From Mycolicibacterium komossense (GTDB taxonomy: Bacteria; Actinomycetota; Actinomycetes; Mycobacteriales; Mycobacteriaceae), in contig NZ_JACKTY010000030.1 of the NCBI RefSeq assembly GCF_025822605.1, forward strand, positions 186,001-250,000: DNA of 64,000 nt, in the 5' to 3' direction. Below the pieces are notes generated by a model that worked only from the letters and a program-made list of their open reading frames with translations, did no database searches and was not told the origin of the DNA. A program made the position numbers and the translations under genes. Below are positions 7,734-16,215 of the stretch, piece after piece. The number at the start of each line of letters is the position of its first letter. The stretch's first letter is position 1.

Positions 7734-8876
7734 ATGACGACAGAACGCATCGCCGAACAGACTTCGTTCGCCTACTGGGTGCCGAACGTCAGCGGCGGCC
7801 TGGTGACCAGCGATATCGAGCAGCGCACCGACTGGAATTACGAGTACAACAAGAAGCTCGCGCAGACTGCCGAGAACAACGGGTTCGAGTACGCGCTGTC
7901 GCAGGTTCGCTACGAGGCCAGCTACGGCGCCGAATACCAGCATGAGTCGACCAGCTTCAGCCTGGCGCTGTTGCTGGCGACTGAACGGCTCAAGGTGATC
8001 GCCGCGGTGCATCCAGGGTTGTGGCAGCCCGCTGTTCTGGCCAAGCTCGGCGCCACCGCCGATCACCTCTCGGGCGGCCGCTTCGCGGTGAACGTCGTCT
8101 CCGGTTGGTTCAAGGACGAGTTCACCCATCTGGGTGAGCCGTGGCTCGAACACGACGAGCGCTACCGCCGCAGCGCAGAGTTCCTGCAGGTGCTGCGCAA
8201 GATCTGGACCGAGGACGACGTGGACTTCCGCGGGGACTTCTATCGCATCCACGATTTCACGCTGAAGCCGAAACCGCTCAACACCCCCGAGCGGCCGAAC
8301 CCGGAGATCTTCCAGGGCGGCAACTCCACCGCCGCCCGGCGCAACGGTGGGCTGTACTCGGACTGGTACTTCTCCAACGGCAAGGATTTCGACGGCCTGA
8401 CCGAGCAGGTGGTCGAGGTGCGTGAGCATGCCCGCAGTGTGGGCAGAGAGGTGAAGTTCGGCCTCAACGGTTTCATCATCGCCAGGGACTCAGAAAAGGA
8501 AGCCAAAGAAGTCCTCCGAGAGATCATCGCGAAAGCCAACAAGCCGGCCGTGGAAGGGTTCCACGGTGCCGTGCAGCAGGCCGGTAATTCGACCGGTGAC
8601 AAGAAAGGGATGTGGGCCGACTCGTCGTTCGAGGACCTGGTTCAGTACAACGACGGATTCCGCACTCAGCTGATCGGTACCCCCGAACAGATCGCCGAGC
8701 GGATCGCGGCCTACCGCAAACGTGGCGTGGACCTGATCCTCGGCGGGTTCCTGCACTTCCAGGAGGAGATCGAGTACTTCGGTGCCAACGTGCTCCCGCT
8801 GGTACGCGAAATCGAAAGCAGTGAGCTCGACCAAGCAAAAGAGTCGGCGGGCGCGCCAGTACTCGTCTCTTCCTGA
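7734..8876 (+). CDS. SfnG-like dimethylsulfone/alkanesulfonate-type FMNH2 monooxygenase
   Basis: 380 residues from ATG 7734; a GTG five codons upstream is also possible. It is a luciferase-like TIM barrel with the SfnG-type N-terminus (FAYWVPNVSGGLVTS), ESTSFSLALLLATERLKVIAAVHPG, DHLSGGRFAVNVVSGWFKDEF and the WLEHDERYRRS helix. SfnG and SsuD-type enzymes are two-component flavin monooxygenases that release sulfite from sulfones or sulfonates. No flavin reductase lies beside it. The family call is firm; the substrate is inferred by resemblance. Confidence 0.85.
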   Translation: MTTERIAEQTSFAYWVPNVSGGLVTSDIEQRTDWNYEYNKKLAQTAENNGFEYALSQVRYEASYGAEYQHESTSFSLALLLATERLKVIAAVHPGLWQPAVLAKLGATADHLSGGRFAVNVVSGWFKDEFTHLGEPWLEHDERYRRSAEFLQVLRKIWTEDDVDFRGDFYRIHDFTLKPKPLNTPERPNPEIFQGGNSTAARRNGGLYSDWYFSNGKDFDGLTEQVVEVREHARSVGREVKFGLNGFIIARDSEKEAKEVLREIIAKANKPAVEGFHGAVQQAGNSTGDKKGMWADSSFEDLVQYNDGFRTQLIGTPEQIAERIAAYRKRGVDLILGGFLHFQEEIEYFGANVLPLVREIESSELDQAKESAGAPVLVSS

Positions 8877-8913
8877 GGCACTCTGGGAAAGAGTTGAGGT
8901 CCTGCACCCGCGT

Positions 8914-8946
8914 GGCGCGGTGACACGCGCAATGGCGTGCCGCGCC
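8914..8946 (+). terminator. Composite hairpin after the SfnG-like gene
   Basis: Two nested stems, GGCGCGG/CCGCGCC around CACGC/GCGTG with a 6-base loop, begin 37 bases after the stop. There is no U tract, which is common for mycobacterial terminators. Confidence 0.5.
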
Positions 8947-9075
8947 CGTCCGACGGTGCGCTAGCGTGGTTGTTCGTATCGCATTCGAGCGCCAACGCGG
9001 GTCATCCAGACTTGGCCGGTCGCGGTCCTACGTAAGCGCCGCCGGCGAGCGGCGCCAAACGACACAGGAGAGGTC

Positions 9076-9948
9076 ATGACCTACTCACCCGGCTCACCCG
9101 GCAGTTCCCCCTATGGGGCACAGCCGTCAGGTTCCTACGGAGCCCCGACACCCGCCTACGGGCAACCCGCCGTCGACTCCGGTCCGAGCAAGCTGCCCCT
9201 GTACCTGACGGCGGCGGTGGCGGCATTCGGCATTCTCGCCTACCTGTTCAGTTTCGGCCCGATGTTCACCTTCAATGTGGACATCGGCCCGTTCGGCACC
9301 GAGCTTTCCGGAACCGGCGGTTTCGGCACGCAGATCGCGGTGGTTGCCGCGCTGGCGGCCGCGCTGCTGGCCGGCGCGAGCCTGCTCCCCAAGGCCACCG
9401 GCTACAGCGCCATCGTCGCGGTGCTCGCCGTTCTCGGCGTGCTCCTGGTCGCCTATCAGGTCTTCGTCAAACCGCAAGGCGTCTCGATCGGCTGGGGCCT
9501 GTGGGTGGTGCTCGCGATGAGCTTCCTGCAGGCCGTCGTGGCGATCGGCGCAGTCCTGCTGGAGACCGGCGTGCTCACTGCGCCCGCTCCGCGGCCCAAA
9601 TACGAGCAGCCCCAGTACGGCCAGTACGGCCCGCCCGCCGGCTACTGGGGGCAGACTCCGGGCCAGCCGCAACACCAGCAGCAGCAGCCGGCCGGACCGC
9701 CGCAGGGACCGCGGCCCGGTTACCCGTCCCAGTACCCGGGCTACCAGCAGGGCCCCTCGACCGGCGGTTTCGGTGCCGTCGGGCCGCAGGGCGGCGCGCA
9801 GAGCGGCCCGCCGACCCCGCCGACCGGCTATCCCAGCTTCAGCCCGCCACCGGCGGTCGGCTCGGGCCAGCAGCAGGCGCCTGCCCAGAGTTCCGGGCAG
9901 AACCAGCCGCAGTCCCCGGCTCCGTCGCCCGGACCTTCGTCGTCGTAG
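9076..9948 (+). CDS. Four-TM membrane protein with Pro/Gln-rich tail (Rv0954-like, DUF5336)
   Basis: 290 residues after an AGGAGAGG ribosome binding site. Residues 1-38 are Gly/Ser/Pro-rich, about 40-170 form four hydrophobic segments (LYLTAAVAAFGILAYLFSF, IAVVAALAAALLAGASLL, AIVAVLAVLGVLLVAY, LWVVLAMSFLQAVVAIG), and 175-290 are a disordered Pro/Gln/Gly tail. This is the layout of M. tuberculosis Rv0954 (303 residues), which has been reported as a member of the mycobacterial division complex and resembles the 34-kDa antigen. perM follows 48 bases downstream, supporting joint action at the divisome. Confidence 0.88.
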   Translation: MTYSPGSPGSSPYGAQPSGSYGAPTPAYGQPAVDSGPSKLPLYLTAAVAAFGILAYLFSFGPMFTFNVDIGPFGTELSGTGGFGTQIAVVAALAAALLAGASLLPKATGYSAIVAVLAVLGVLLVAYQVFVKPQGVSIGWGLWVVLAMSFLQAVVAIGAVLLETGVLTAPAPRPKYEQPQYGQYGPPAGYWGQTPGQPQHQQQQPAGPPQGPRPGYPSQYPGYQQGPSTGGFGAVGPQGGAQSGPPTPPTGYPSFSPPPAVGSGQQQAPAQSSGQNQPQSPAPSPGPSSS

Positions 9949-9996
9949 TTCGGTGCGCTTGCTTCCGGTGACCCGGGCGCAGCAGACCTGACGTGA

Positions 9997-11508
9997 ATGC
10001 AGGACAACCGAACGGCGGGGGCGCGTCAAGCCCGTGACCTGGTCCGGGTCGCTTTCGGCCCGGCACTGGTGGCGTTGGTCATCGTCGCGGCGGTGGTACT
10101 TCTCCAGCTGGTGATCGCCAACAGCGACATGACCGGCGCGTTTGGCGCCATCGCGAGCATCTGGCTCGGGGTGCACCAGGTGCCGATCTCGATCGGCGGC
10201 CGGGAGTTGGGCGTGATGCCCCTGCTTCCCGTGCTGTTGATGGTGTGGGGCACTGCCCGCACGACATCGCATGCCACCGCGGTCCGGGCGTCGTGGTTTG
10301 TGATCAGGTGGGTGGTGGCCTCGGCGCTGGGCGGCCCACTATTGCTCACGGCAATCGCGCTCGCGGTGATTCACGATGCCTCGTCGGTGATCACCGAACT
10401 GCAAACGCCCAGCGCGTTACGCGCATTCGGCAGCGTGTTGGCGGTGCATGCCCTCGGCGCGGCGATCGGGGTGGGCACCAAAGTCGGCCGGCGCACCGTC
10501 GCGACGTTGCGCTTGCCGGGCTGGCTGGCGGATTCGGTGCGGGCTGCGACGGCCGGCGTCCTGGCGTTGTTCGGGTTGTCGGCCGCGGTCACCGCCGCGT
10601 CGCTGGTGGTGCACTGGGCGACTATGCACGACCTGTACGCGGTGACCGACTCGCTGTTCGGCCAGCTGAGCCTGACGATTCTCTCGGTGCTGTACGCGCC
10701 GAATGTGATCATCGGGACGTCGGCGATCGCGGTCGGCTCAAGCGCGCACATCGGTTTCGCCACCTTCAGCTCCTTCACCGTCTTCGGCGGCGACATCCCG
10801 GCGCTGCCCATCTTGGCCGCCGCGCCGACCCCGCCGCTCGGCCCGGTCTGGGTGGCGCTGCTGATCGTCGGTGCCGCCGCCGGTGTGGCGGTGGGCCAGC
10901 AATGCGCGCGGCGGCCGCTGCCGTTGGTGCAGGCGTTGCCGAAACTGGCCACGGCGGCAGCGCTCGCCGCCACGGCGATGGCCGTTCTGGGCTTCGCCGG
11001 TGGGGGTCAATTGGGCAACTTCGGCGCCGTCGGGGTAGACCAGGCGACGTTCGCCCCTGCCGTGTTCCTGTGGTTTTTCCTGGTCGGAGCTGTGACCGTG
11101 GTGATGTCGGGCGGGCTGAGGCGAGGGCCGAAACGGGTCAGAAAACCCGTCACGGCGCCGCTGGAACTGGCCGGCTCCGCGGTGATCGCGGACTCTGTCG
11201 TAAGCCCGGACGACGCCGTGGACAGCGAGGATGCCGAACCGCCGACGCGGCCTCTCGGCGAGCCGTCCGCCAACTCGCCGGGGCCGCTGCTCGGTCAACC
11301 GTCGCGGGAATCGATCGAGGATCACTACCTCGACGCCAGCCTCGACCCCCTCGACCCCTATGAAGAACCGCACACGGCCGAGCCGTACGTGGCCGAACCG
11401 CACCAACTACGCGAGCGGGAACCCGTCGACTACGCGGCGCTGGCCGATCTGCCCGACGCCGAGGATCTGCTCGACGCCGACAACGACCTCCCGCCGGACG
11501 CGCATTAA
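9997..11508 (+). CDS. perM: Cell-division/persistence integral membrane protein PerM
   Basis: 503 residues, longer than the roughly 455 of M. tuberculosis Rv0955. Residues 20-370 hold many membrane helices (for example ALVALVIVAAVVLLQLVIAN, VMPLLPVLLMVWGTA, FLWFFLVGAVTVVMSGG), followed by a cytoplasmic acidic Pro/Glu/Asp tail (residues about 385-503) that accounts for most of the extra length. PerM is reported to stabilise the divisome protein FtsB and to be needed during chronic infection. It sits between the Rv0954-like gene and purN, as in M. tuberculosis. The ATG at 9997 has no strong ribosome binding site. Confidence 0.9.
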   Translation: MQDNRTAGARQARDLVRVAFGPALVALVIVAAVVLLQLVIANSDMTGAFGAIASIWLGVHQVPISIGGRELGVMPLLPVLLMVWGTARTTSHATAVRASWFVIRWVVASALGGPLLLTAIALAVIHDASSVITELQTPSALRAFGSVLAVHALGAAIGVGTKVGRRTVATLRLPGWLADSVRAATAGVLALFGLSAAVTAASLVVHWATMHDLYAVTDSLFGQLSLTILSVLYAPNVIIGTSAIAVGSSAHIGFATFSSFTVFGGDIPALPILAAAPTPPLGPVWVALLIVGAAAGVAVGQQCARRPLPLVQALPKLATAAALAATAMAVLGFAGGGQLGNFGAVGVDQATFAPAVFLWFFLVGAVTVVMSGGLRRGPKRVRKPVTAPLELAGSAVIADSVVSPDDAVDSEDAEPPTRPLGEPSANSPGPLLGQPSRESIEDHYLDASLDPLDPYEEPHTAEPYVAEPHQLREREPVDYAALADLPDAEDLLDADNDLPPDAH

Positions 11509-11517
11509 GCTCTTTGC

Positions 11518-12165
11518 GTGCAGAGACCGCTCTTGGTGCCCCCCAGCGCGCCGGCCCGGCTCGTGGTGCTGGCGTCGGGCACCGGCTCCCTGCTCAAATC
11601 CCTGCTGGAGTCCGCGGTCGGCGACTACCCGGGCCGGGTCGTCGCCGTCGGTGTCGACCGCGACTGCCCGGCTGTCGACATTGCCGCCGCCGCCGGCCTG
11701 CCGACCTTCACCGTCCGGCTCGGCGAGTATGCCGACCGCGCAGCGTGGGACGCCGCCATCGCCGAGGCCACCGGCGCGTATCGGCCGGATCTCGTGGTCT
11801 CGGCCGGTTTCATGAAGATGCTGGGGCCGCAGTTTCTTTCGCGCTTTCCCGGCCGGGTGGTCAACACCCATCCCGCTCTGCTGCCTGCCTTCTCCGGCGC
11901 TCGTGCGGTACCTGCCACTTTGGAATACGGCGTCAAGATCACCGGCGCCACCGTGCACCTGGTCGACGCCGGGATGGACACCGGGCCGATCCTGGCCCAG
12001 GAGGCCGTGCCGGTGTTCGACGATGACGACGAACAGACTCTGCACGAACGCATCAAGGTCGTCGAACGTCGACTCTTGGTGGACGTGCTGGCCACGATCG
12101 CAACCAGCGGCGTGACCTGGACCGGACGGAAGGCAAGCTTCGGGATGAACGGGACTTTTACGTGA
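11518..12165 (+). CDS. purN: Phosphoribosylglycinamide formyltransferase
   Basis: 215 residues from GTG 11518. It transfers a formyl group from 10-formyl-tetrahydrofolate to GAR, step three of purine synthesis. The GAR-binding loop RLVVLASGTGSLLKSLL, the catalytic Asn-x-His (VVNTHPALLPAF) and the Asp in VDAGMDTGPILAQ are all present. Its last four bases overlap the start of purH (GTGA), indicating translational coupling. The gene begins 9 bases after the perM stop. Confidence 0.97.
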   Translation: MQRPLLVPPSAPARLVVLASGTGSLLKSLLESAVGDYPGRVVAVGVDRDCPAVDIAAAAGLPTFTVRLGEYADRAAWDAAIAEATGAYRPDLVVSAGFMKMLGPQFLSRFPGRVVNTHPALLPAFSGARAVPATLEYGVKITGATVHLVDAGMDTGPILAQEAVPVFDDDDEQTLHERIKVVERRLLVDVLATIATSGVTWTGRKASFGMNGTFT

Positions 12166-13724
12166 GTGAGCGGAAGCCGATCCGGCGGGCGCTGATCAGT
12201 GTCTATGACAAGTCGGGTCTGGTGGACCTGGCGCGCGGCCTGCACGATGCGGGTGTTGATATCGTCTCCACCGGCTCGACCGCGAAAACGATTGCCGGGG
12301 AAGGTATTCCGGTGACCCCGGTGGAGGATCTGACCGGCTTTCCTGAGGTGCTCGACGGCCGGGTCAAGACCCTGCATCCGCGAGTACACGCCGGCTTGCT
12401 GGCCGATCTGCGCAAACCCGAACACGCGGCAGCGCTTGAGGAACTCGGTATCGCGGCGTTCGAACTGGTGGTGGTGAACCTCTACCCGTTCAGCGAAACC
12501 GTGAGTTCGGGTGCGACGGAAGACGAATGCGTCGAGCAGATCGACATCGGCGGGCCGTCGATGGTGCGGGCCGCGGCGAAGAACCATCCCAGTGTCGCCG
12601 TGGTGGTCGACCCCCTCGGCTACGACGGCGTGTTGGCCGCCGTGCGCGCCGGCGGATTCACCCTGGCCGAGCGGAAGATTTTGGCGTCCTTGGCGTTTCG
12701 GCACACCGCCGAGTACGACGTCGCGGTGGCATCCTGGATGGGGGAGATTCTGGCTCCGGAAGAGCCGGCACAGAAGCTACCGGAATGGTTCGGCGGCACC
12801 TGGCGTCGTTCCGCAGTGCTGCGCTACGGCGAGAACCCGCACCAGCAAGCGGCGCTCTACTCCGATGACGGCGGATGGCCCGGGTTGGCGCAGGCCGAGC
12901 AGCTGCACGGAAAAGAGATGTCCTACAACAACTACACCGATGCCGATGCGGCGTGGCGGGCGGCGTTCGACCATGAGGGCATCTGTGTGGCCATCATCAA
13001 ACACGCCAATCCGTGCGGCATCGCGATCTCGTCGGTGTCGGTCGCTGACGCGCACCGCAAGGCGCACGAATGTGACCCGCTCAGCGCATTCGGTGGCGTC
13101 ATCGCTGCCAACACGACGGTCAGCGTCGAGATGGCCGAGACGGTGGCCGACATCTTCACGGAGGTCATCGTCGCGCCGGCTTACGAACCGGGCGCCGTCG
13201 ATATTCTGGCCCGCAAGAAGAACATTCGCGTTCTGCTTGCGGCCGAGCCCCAGGCCGGCGGAACGGAATTCCGTCAGGTCAGTGGGGGAATACTGGTCCA
13301 GCAGCGCGACGCCATCGACGCTCACGGTGACGATCCGCTGAACTGGACGCTGGCCACCGGTTCGCCGGCTGACCCCGAAACGCTGGCCGATCTGAAGTTC
13401 GCCTGGCGGACCTGCCGGGCGGTGAAGTCCAACGCGATCGTCATCGCCAAGGGCGGCGCTACCGTCGGGGTCGGGATGGGTCAGGTGAACCGCGTCGACG
13501 CCGCCAGGCTGGCCGTCGAGCGTGCCGGTGACCGGACCTCGGGCGCAGTGGCCGCCTCGGATGCGTTCTTCCCGTTCCCCGACGGTTTGGAAACGCTCAC
13601 CGCAGCAGGGGTGACGGCGATCGTGCATCCCGGCGGATCGATGCGCGACGACTCGGTGACATCAGCAGCCGAAGCCGCCGGTATCACGCTGTACCTCACC
13701 GGGGCAAGGCATTTCGCGCACTGA
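12162..13724 (+). CDS. purH: Bifunctional AICAR transformylase / IMP cyclohydrolase
   Basis: 520 residues from a GTG overlapping the purN stop. It catalyses the last two steps of IMP synthesis. The N-terminal MGS-fold cyclohydrolase domain (residues 1-195) contains RRALISVYDKSGLVDLA, GSTAKTI and LHPRVHAGLL. The C-terminal transformylase domain contains the catalytic Lys-His motif IKHANPCG and HPGGSMRDDSV. Both domains look intact. The 3' end overlaps the convergent MarR gene by 29 bp. Confidence 0.98.
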   Translation: MSERKPIRRALISVYDKSGLVDLARGLHDAGVDIVSTGSTAKTIAGEGIPVTPVEDLTGFPEVLDGRVKTLHPRVHAGLLADLRKPEHAAALEELGIAAFELVVVNLYPFSETVSSGATEDECVEQIDIGGPSMVRAAAKNHPSVAVVVDPLGYDGVLAAVRAGGFTLAERKILASLAFRHTAEYDVAVASWMGEILAPEEPAQKLPEWFGGTWRRSAVLRYGENPHQQAALYSDDGGWPGLAQAEQLHGKEMSYNNYTDADAAWRAAFDHEGICVAIIKHANPCGIAISSVSVADAHRKAHECDPLSAFGGVIAANTTVSVEMAETVADIFTEVIVAPAYEPGAVDILARKKNIRVLLAAEPQAGGTEFRQVSGGILVQQRDAIDAHGDDPLNWTLATGSPADPETLADLKFAWRTCRAVKSNAIVIAKGGATVGVGMGQVNRVDAARLAVERAGDRTSGAVAASDAFFPFPDGLETLTAAGVTAIVHPGGSMRDDSVTSAAEAAGITLYLTGARHFAH

Positions 13725-14202
13725 GCTCATCGAAGCACGGCGGGGTTATGCCGCCGGCCAACGGTTCTGCCTTCGAGCCGATGGCGTCGACCAGTTGCCT
13801 GAAAACACGTCGCTGCTCCGCGGACAGGCCGGCCAGCACCCGGTCGTCCGCGGTGCGCACGGCTGCCTCGGCGCGTTTGAGTAGCGCCTTGCCGTCCGAG
13901 GTCAGGTGCGCAGGTAGCGCGCGCCCGGACGAAACCGAAGCCGGTCGCTTCACGACGCCGGAATCCTGAAGCCCCCGCAGCACCGCATTCATCGCCTGCG
14001 GTGACACATTCGTGTCGCGGGCCAATTCGGCGCTGGAGCGACCGGGTTGCATCGACAGGATGCGCAGGCAGACGAACTCCGGCAGCGTCAGCCCCAGTGG
14101 TTTGAGTTCCGCGGTGGCGGCCGGTCGTAGCGCCGCCATGATCCGGTAGAGCAGGTACCCGAGCGGCTGGTCCTCGGCTTGCTCGTGGGATGGCCCGGTC
14201 AT
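13696..14202 (-). CDS. MarR-family transcriptional regulator
   Basis: 168 residues from ATG 14202. A further in-frame start at 14226 lies inside the operator-like palindrome and is less likely. The winged-helix region (LPEFVCLRILSMQPGRSSAELARDTNVSPQAMNAVLRGLQ) with the wing residues SGRALPAHLT is typical of MarR dimers that sense small ligands. It is divergent from a deazaflavin-type reductase with an AT-rich palindrome in the 45-bp gap, so it probably controls both genes. Confidence 0.88.
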   Translation of the reverse strand: MTGPSHEQAEDQPLGYLLYRIMAALRPAATAELKPLGLTLPEFVCLRILSMQPGRSSAELARDTNVSPQAMNAVLRGLQDSGVVKRPASVSSGRALPAHLTSDGKALLKRAEAAVRTADDRVLAGLSAEQRRVFRQLVDAIGSKAEPLAGGITPPCFDELSARNALPR

Positions 14203-14213
14203 ATCCAGTATCT

Positions 14214-14238
14214 TGACATATATCAACTAGATTGATAT
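14214..14238. promoter_or_regulatory. MarR operator with embedded promoter
   Basis: ATATCAA-CTAGA-TTGATAT (14220-14238) is a perfect 7+7 inverted repeat in the marR/reductase intergenic gap. A consensus -35, TTGACA, overlaps at 14214-14219 on the plus strand. The sequence is unusually AT-rich for this genome. The position fits a MarR autoregulatory operator controlling both divergent genes. Confidence 0.75.
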
Positions 14239-14247
14239 TGATGGTTC

Positions 14248-14697
14248 ATGTCCGAACCGCAGCCGCCCCGCTGGCTCAAGCCGATGAACAAGGTGATGAT
14301 GGCCATGCACAGACTCGGGGTAGTCACCGGGCCGGTGCAGGTCTTGACCGTCACCGGCCGCAAATCCGGTCGGCCACGGAGCACGCCCGCGACGCCATAT
14401 GTGTTGCAGGGCAACACCTATGTGGCCGGCGGTTATCCCCGCGCGGACTGGGTGCTCAACGCCCGCGCCGCGGGAGAGGGCGTCGTCACCCGCGGCCGGA
14501 AATCCGAACGGGTCGCATTCGTCGAGCTCACCGCGGACCAGGCGAAGCCGGTGCTGCGGGCATTCCCGCGCGAGGTGCCTGCGGGTGTCGGTTTCTACAA
14601 ACGTGCCGGTCTGGTCACCGACGGCACGCCCGACGAGTTCGAGGCACTCGCCGGGCGCTGTGCGGTGTTCAGGTTGGATCCGCTTCCGGTGTCGTGA
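14248..14697 (+). CDS. Deazaflavin (F420)-dependent nitroreductase-family protein (Ddn-like)
   Basis: 149 residues from ATG 14248, which probably lies at or very near the transcript start because the promoter-operator ends 10 bases before it. The split-barrel signatures VQVLTVTGRKSGRPRSTPATPYV and YVAGGYPRADWVLNARAAGEGVV identify the Ddn/FDOR-A family, which uses F420H2 and includes the activator of the nitroimidazole drug pretomanid. The substrate is unknown. Pairing with a MarR regulator suggests a ligand- or quinone-induced detoxification role (inference). Confidence 0.88.
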   Translation: MSEPQPPRWLKPMNKVMMAMHRLGVVTGPVQVLTVTGRKSGRPRSTPATPYVLQGNTYVAGGYPRADWVLNARAAGEGVVTRGRKSERVAFVELTADQAKPVLRAFPREVPAGVGFYKRAGLVTDGTPDEFEALAGRCAVFRLDPLPVS

Positions 14698-14817
14698 GAT
14701 CTGGGAGTTCGCCACGCAGGGCGTTCGGCGATCTATTCCCGAATCCCGATAACGATGTCGAAAGTTCGCTCTTAGCAGGGACCCGCTGCCCCCGGACGCG
14801 GACAGTCGTAGCGTGGA

Positions 14818-16215
14818 GTGGTGACATCACCTAACGATCTGCCCCGGACCCTCGGCGAGCTGCGCGCTTCTGGCCATGAGGAGCGCGGGGTCAAGCAGGA
14901 ACTCCGGGAGAACCTGCTGGCGAAGTTGGCCGCCTCCGGCGAGGACTCAGCAGACATCTGGCCGGGCATCCTGGGCTTCGAGGACACGGTGTTGCCGCAG
15001 TTGGAGCGTGCGTTGATCGCTGGTCACGATTTCGTGCTGCTCGGCGAGCGTGGCCAGGGCAAGACCCGGCTGCTGAGGTCGCTGGCCGGTCTGCTGGACG
15101 AGTGGACCCCGGTGATCGCCGGTTCCGAACTGGCTGAGCATCCGTATTCACCGATCACCCCGGAATCGATCCGACGGGCCGCCGAGCTGGGTGACGACCT
15201 GCCGGTCGAGTGGCGGCACCGCAGTTCCCGGTACACCGAGAAGCTCGCCACCCCGGATACCAGCGTCGCCGACCTGGTCGGCGACATCGACCCCATCAAG
15301 GTCGCCGAGGGACGCAGCCTCGGCGATCCGGAGACCATTGCGTTCGGCCTGATTCCACGGGCGCACCGTGGCATCGTCGCGATCAACGAGTTGCCCGACC
15401 TCGCCGAACGCATCCAGGTGTCGATGCTCAACGTGATGGAGGAGCGCGACATCCAGGTCCGCGGCTACACCCTGCGCCTGCCGCTGGACGTGCTGGTGGT
15501 CGCCAGCGCCAACCCCGAGGACTACACCAACCGCGGCCGCATCATCACCCCGCTCAAAGACCGCTTCGGCGCCGAGATCCGCACGCACTACCCTCTCGAT
15601 CTCGATGCCGAGGTGGGTGTCATCACGCAGGAGGCGCATCTCAGCGCTGCGGTGCCGGACTACCTGATGCAGATCATCGCGCGCTTCGCCCGCTACCTGC
15701 GGGAGTCGAGCTCGGTCGACCAACGCTCCGGGGTGTCCGCACGGTTCGCGATCGCCGCCGCCGAAACTGTCGCCGCCTCGGCTCGCCACCGCGGCGCGCT
15801 GCTGGGGGAGGCCGAGCCGGTGGCCCGCGTCGTGGACCTCAGCACGATCATCGACGTACTGCGCGGCAAGCTGGAATTCGAGTCCGGTGAGGAGGGCCGC
15901 GAGCAGGCGGTGCTGGAGCACCTGCTGCGTCGGTCCACCGCGGACACCGCCCAGCGAGCTCTTGGCGGAATCGACGTGGGCACCCTGGTGGTCGCGGTCG
16001 AAGAGGGTGCGGCCGTCACGACCGGTGAGAAGGTCTCGGCCAAGGATGTGCTGGCCGCAGTGCCCGATCTGCCCGTGATCGACGCGATCGCCGAGCGTCT
16101 CGGCGCCACATCCGAGGGTGAGCGAGCGGCGGCTCTGGAGCTGGCCCTGGAGGCGCTGTATCTGGCCAAGCGGATCGACAAAGTGACCGGAGAAGGCGAA
16201 ACAGTCTATGGCTAA
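14818..16215 (+). CDS. AAA+ ATPase of the magnesium-chelatase/MoxR type (Rv0958-like)
   Basis: 465 residues; adjacent GTG codons at 14818 and 14821 are equivalent starts. Walker A is GERGQGKTRLL (Lys82) and the sensor-1 region is VVASANPEDYTNRG. The Walker B position reads VAINELPDL, with Asn190 where most AAA+ proteins have Asp, while Glu191 is kept. The next gene, a VWA protein, overlaps by 8 bp. The pair recalls the I and D subunits of metal chelatases, but no chelatase H subunit or tetrapyrrole genes are nearby, so a MoxR/VWA chaperone-type function is more likely. Confidence 0.88.
   Translation: MVTSPNDLPRTLGELRASGHEERGVKQELRENLLAKLAASGEDSADIWPGILGFEDTVLPQLERALIAGHDFVLLGERGQGKTRLLRSLAGLLDEWTPVIAGSELAEHPYSPITPESIRRAAELGDDLPVEWRHRSSRYTEKLATPDTSVADLVGDIDPIKVAEGRSLGDPETIAFGLIPRAHRGIVAINELPDLAERIQVSMLNVMEERDIQVRGYTLRLPLDVLVVASANPEDYTNRGRIITPLKDRFGAEIRTHYPLDLDAEVGVITQEAHLSAAVPDYLMQIIARFARYLRESSSVDQRSGVSARFAIAAAETVAASARHRGALLGEAEPVARVVDLSTIIDVLRGKLEFESGEEGREQAVLEHLLRRSTADTAQRALGGIDVGTLVVAVEEGAAVTTGEKVSAKDVLAAVPDLPVIDAIAERLGATSEGERAAALELALEALYLAKRIDKVTGEGETVYG

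Noticed and set aside
7620..8429. N-terminal extension of the LLM oxidoreductase frame
   Set aside because: It is antisense to the SfnG-like gene and runs through the KstR box; the conserved protein starts at 7619.
10245..11363. 372-codon frame inside perM
   Set aside because: Arg/Gly-rich shadow frame without motif; perM in the other frame has clear membrane helices.
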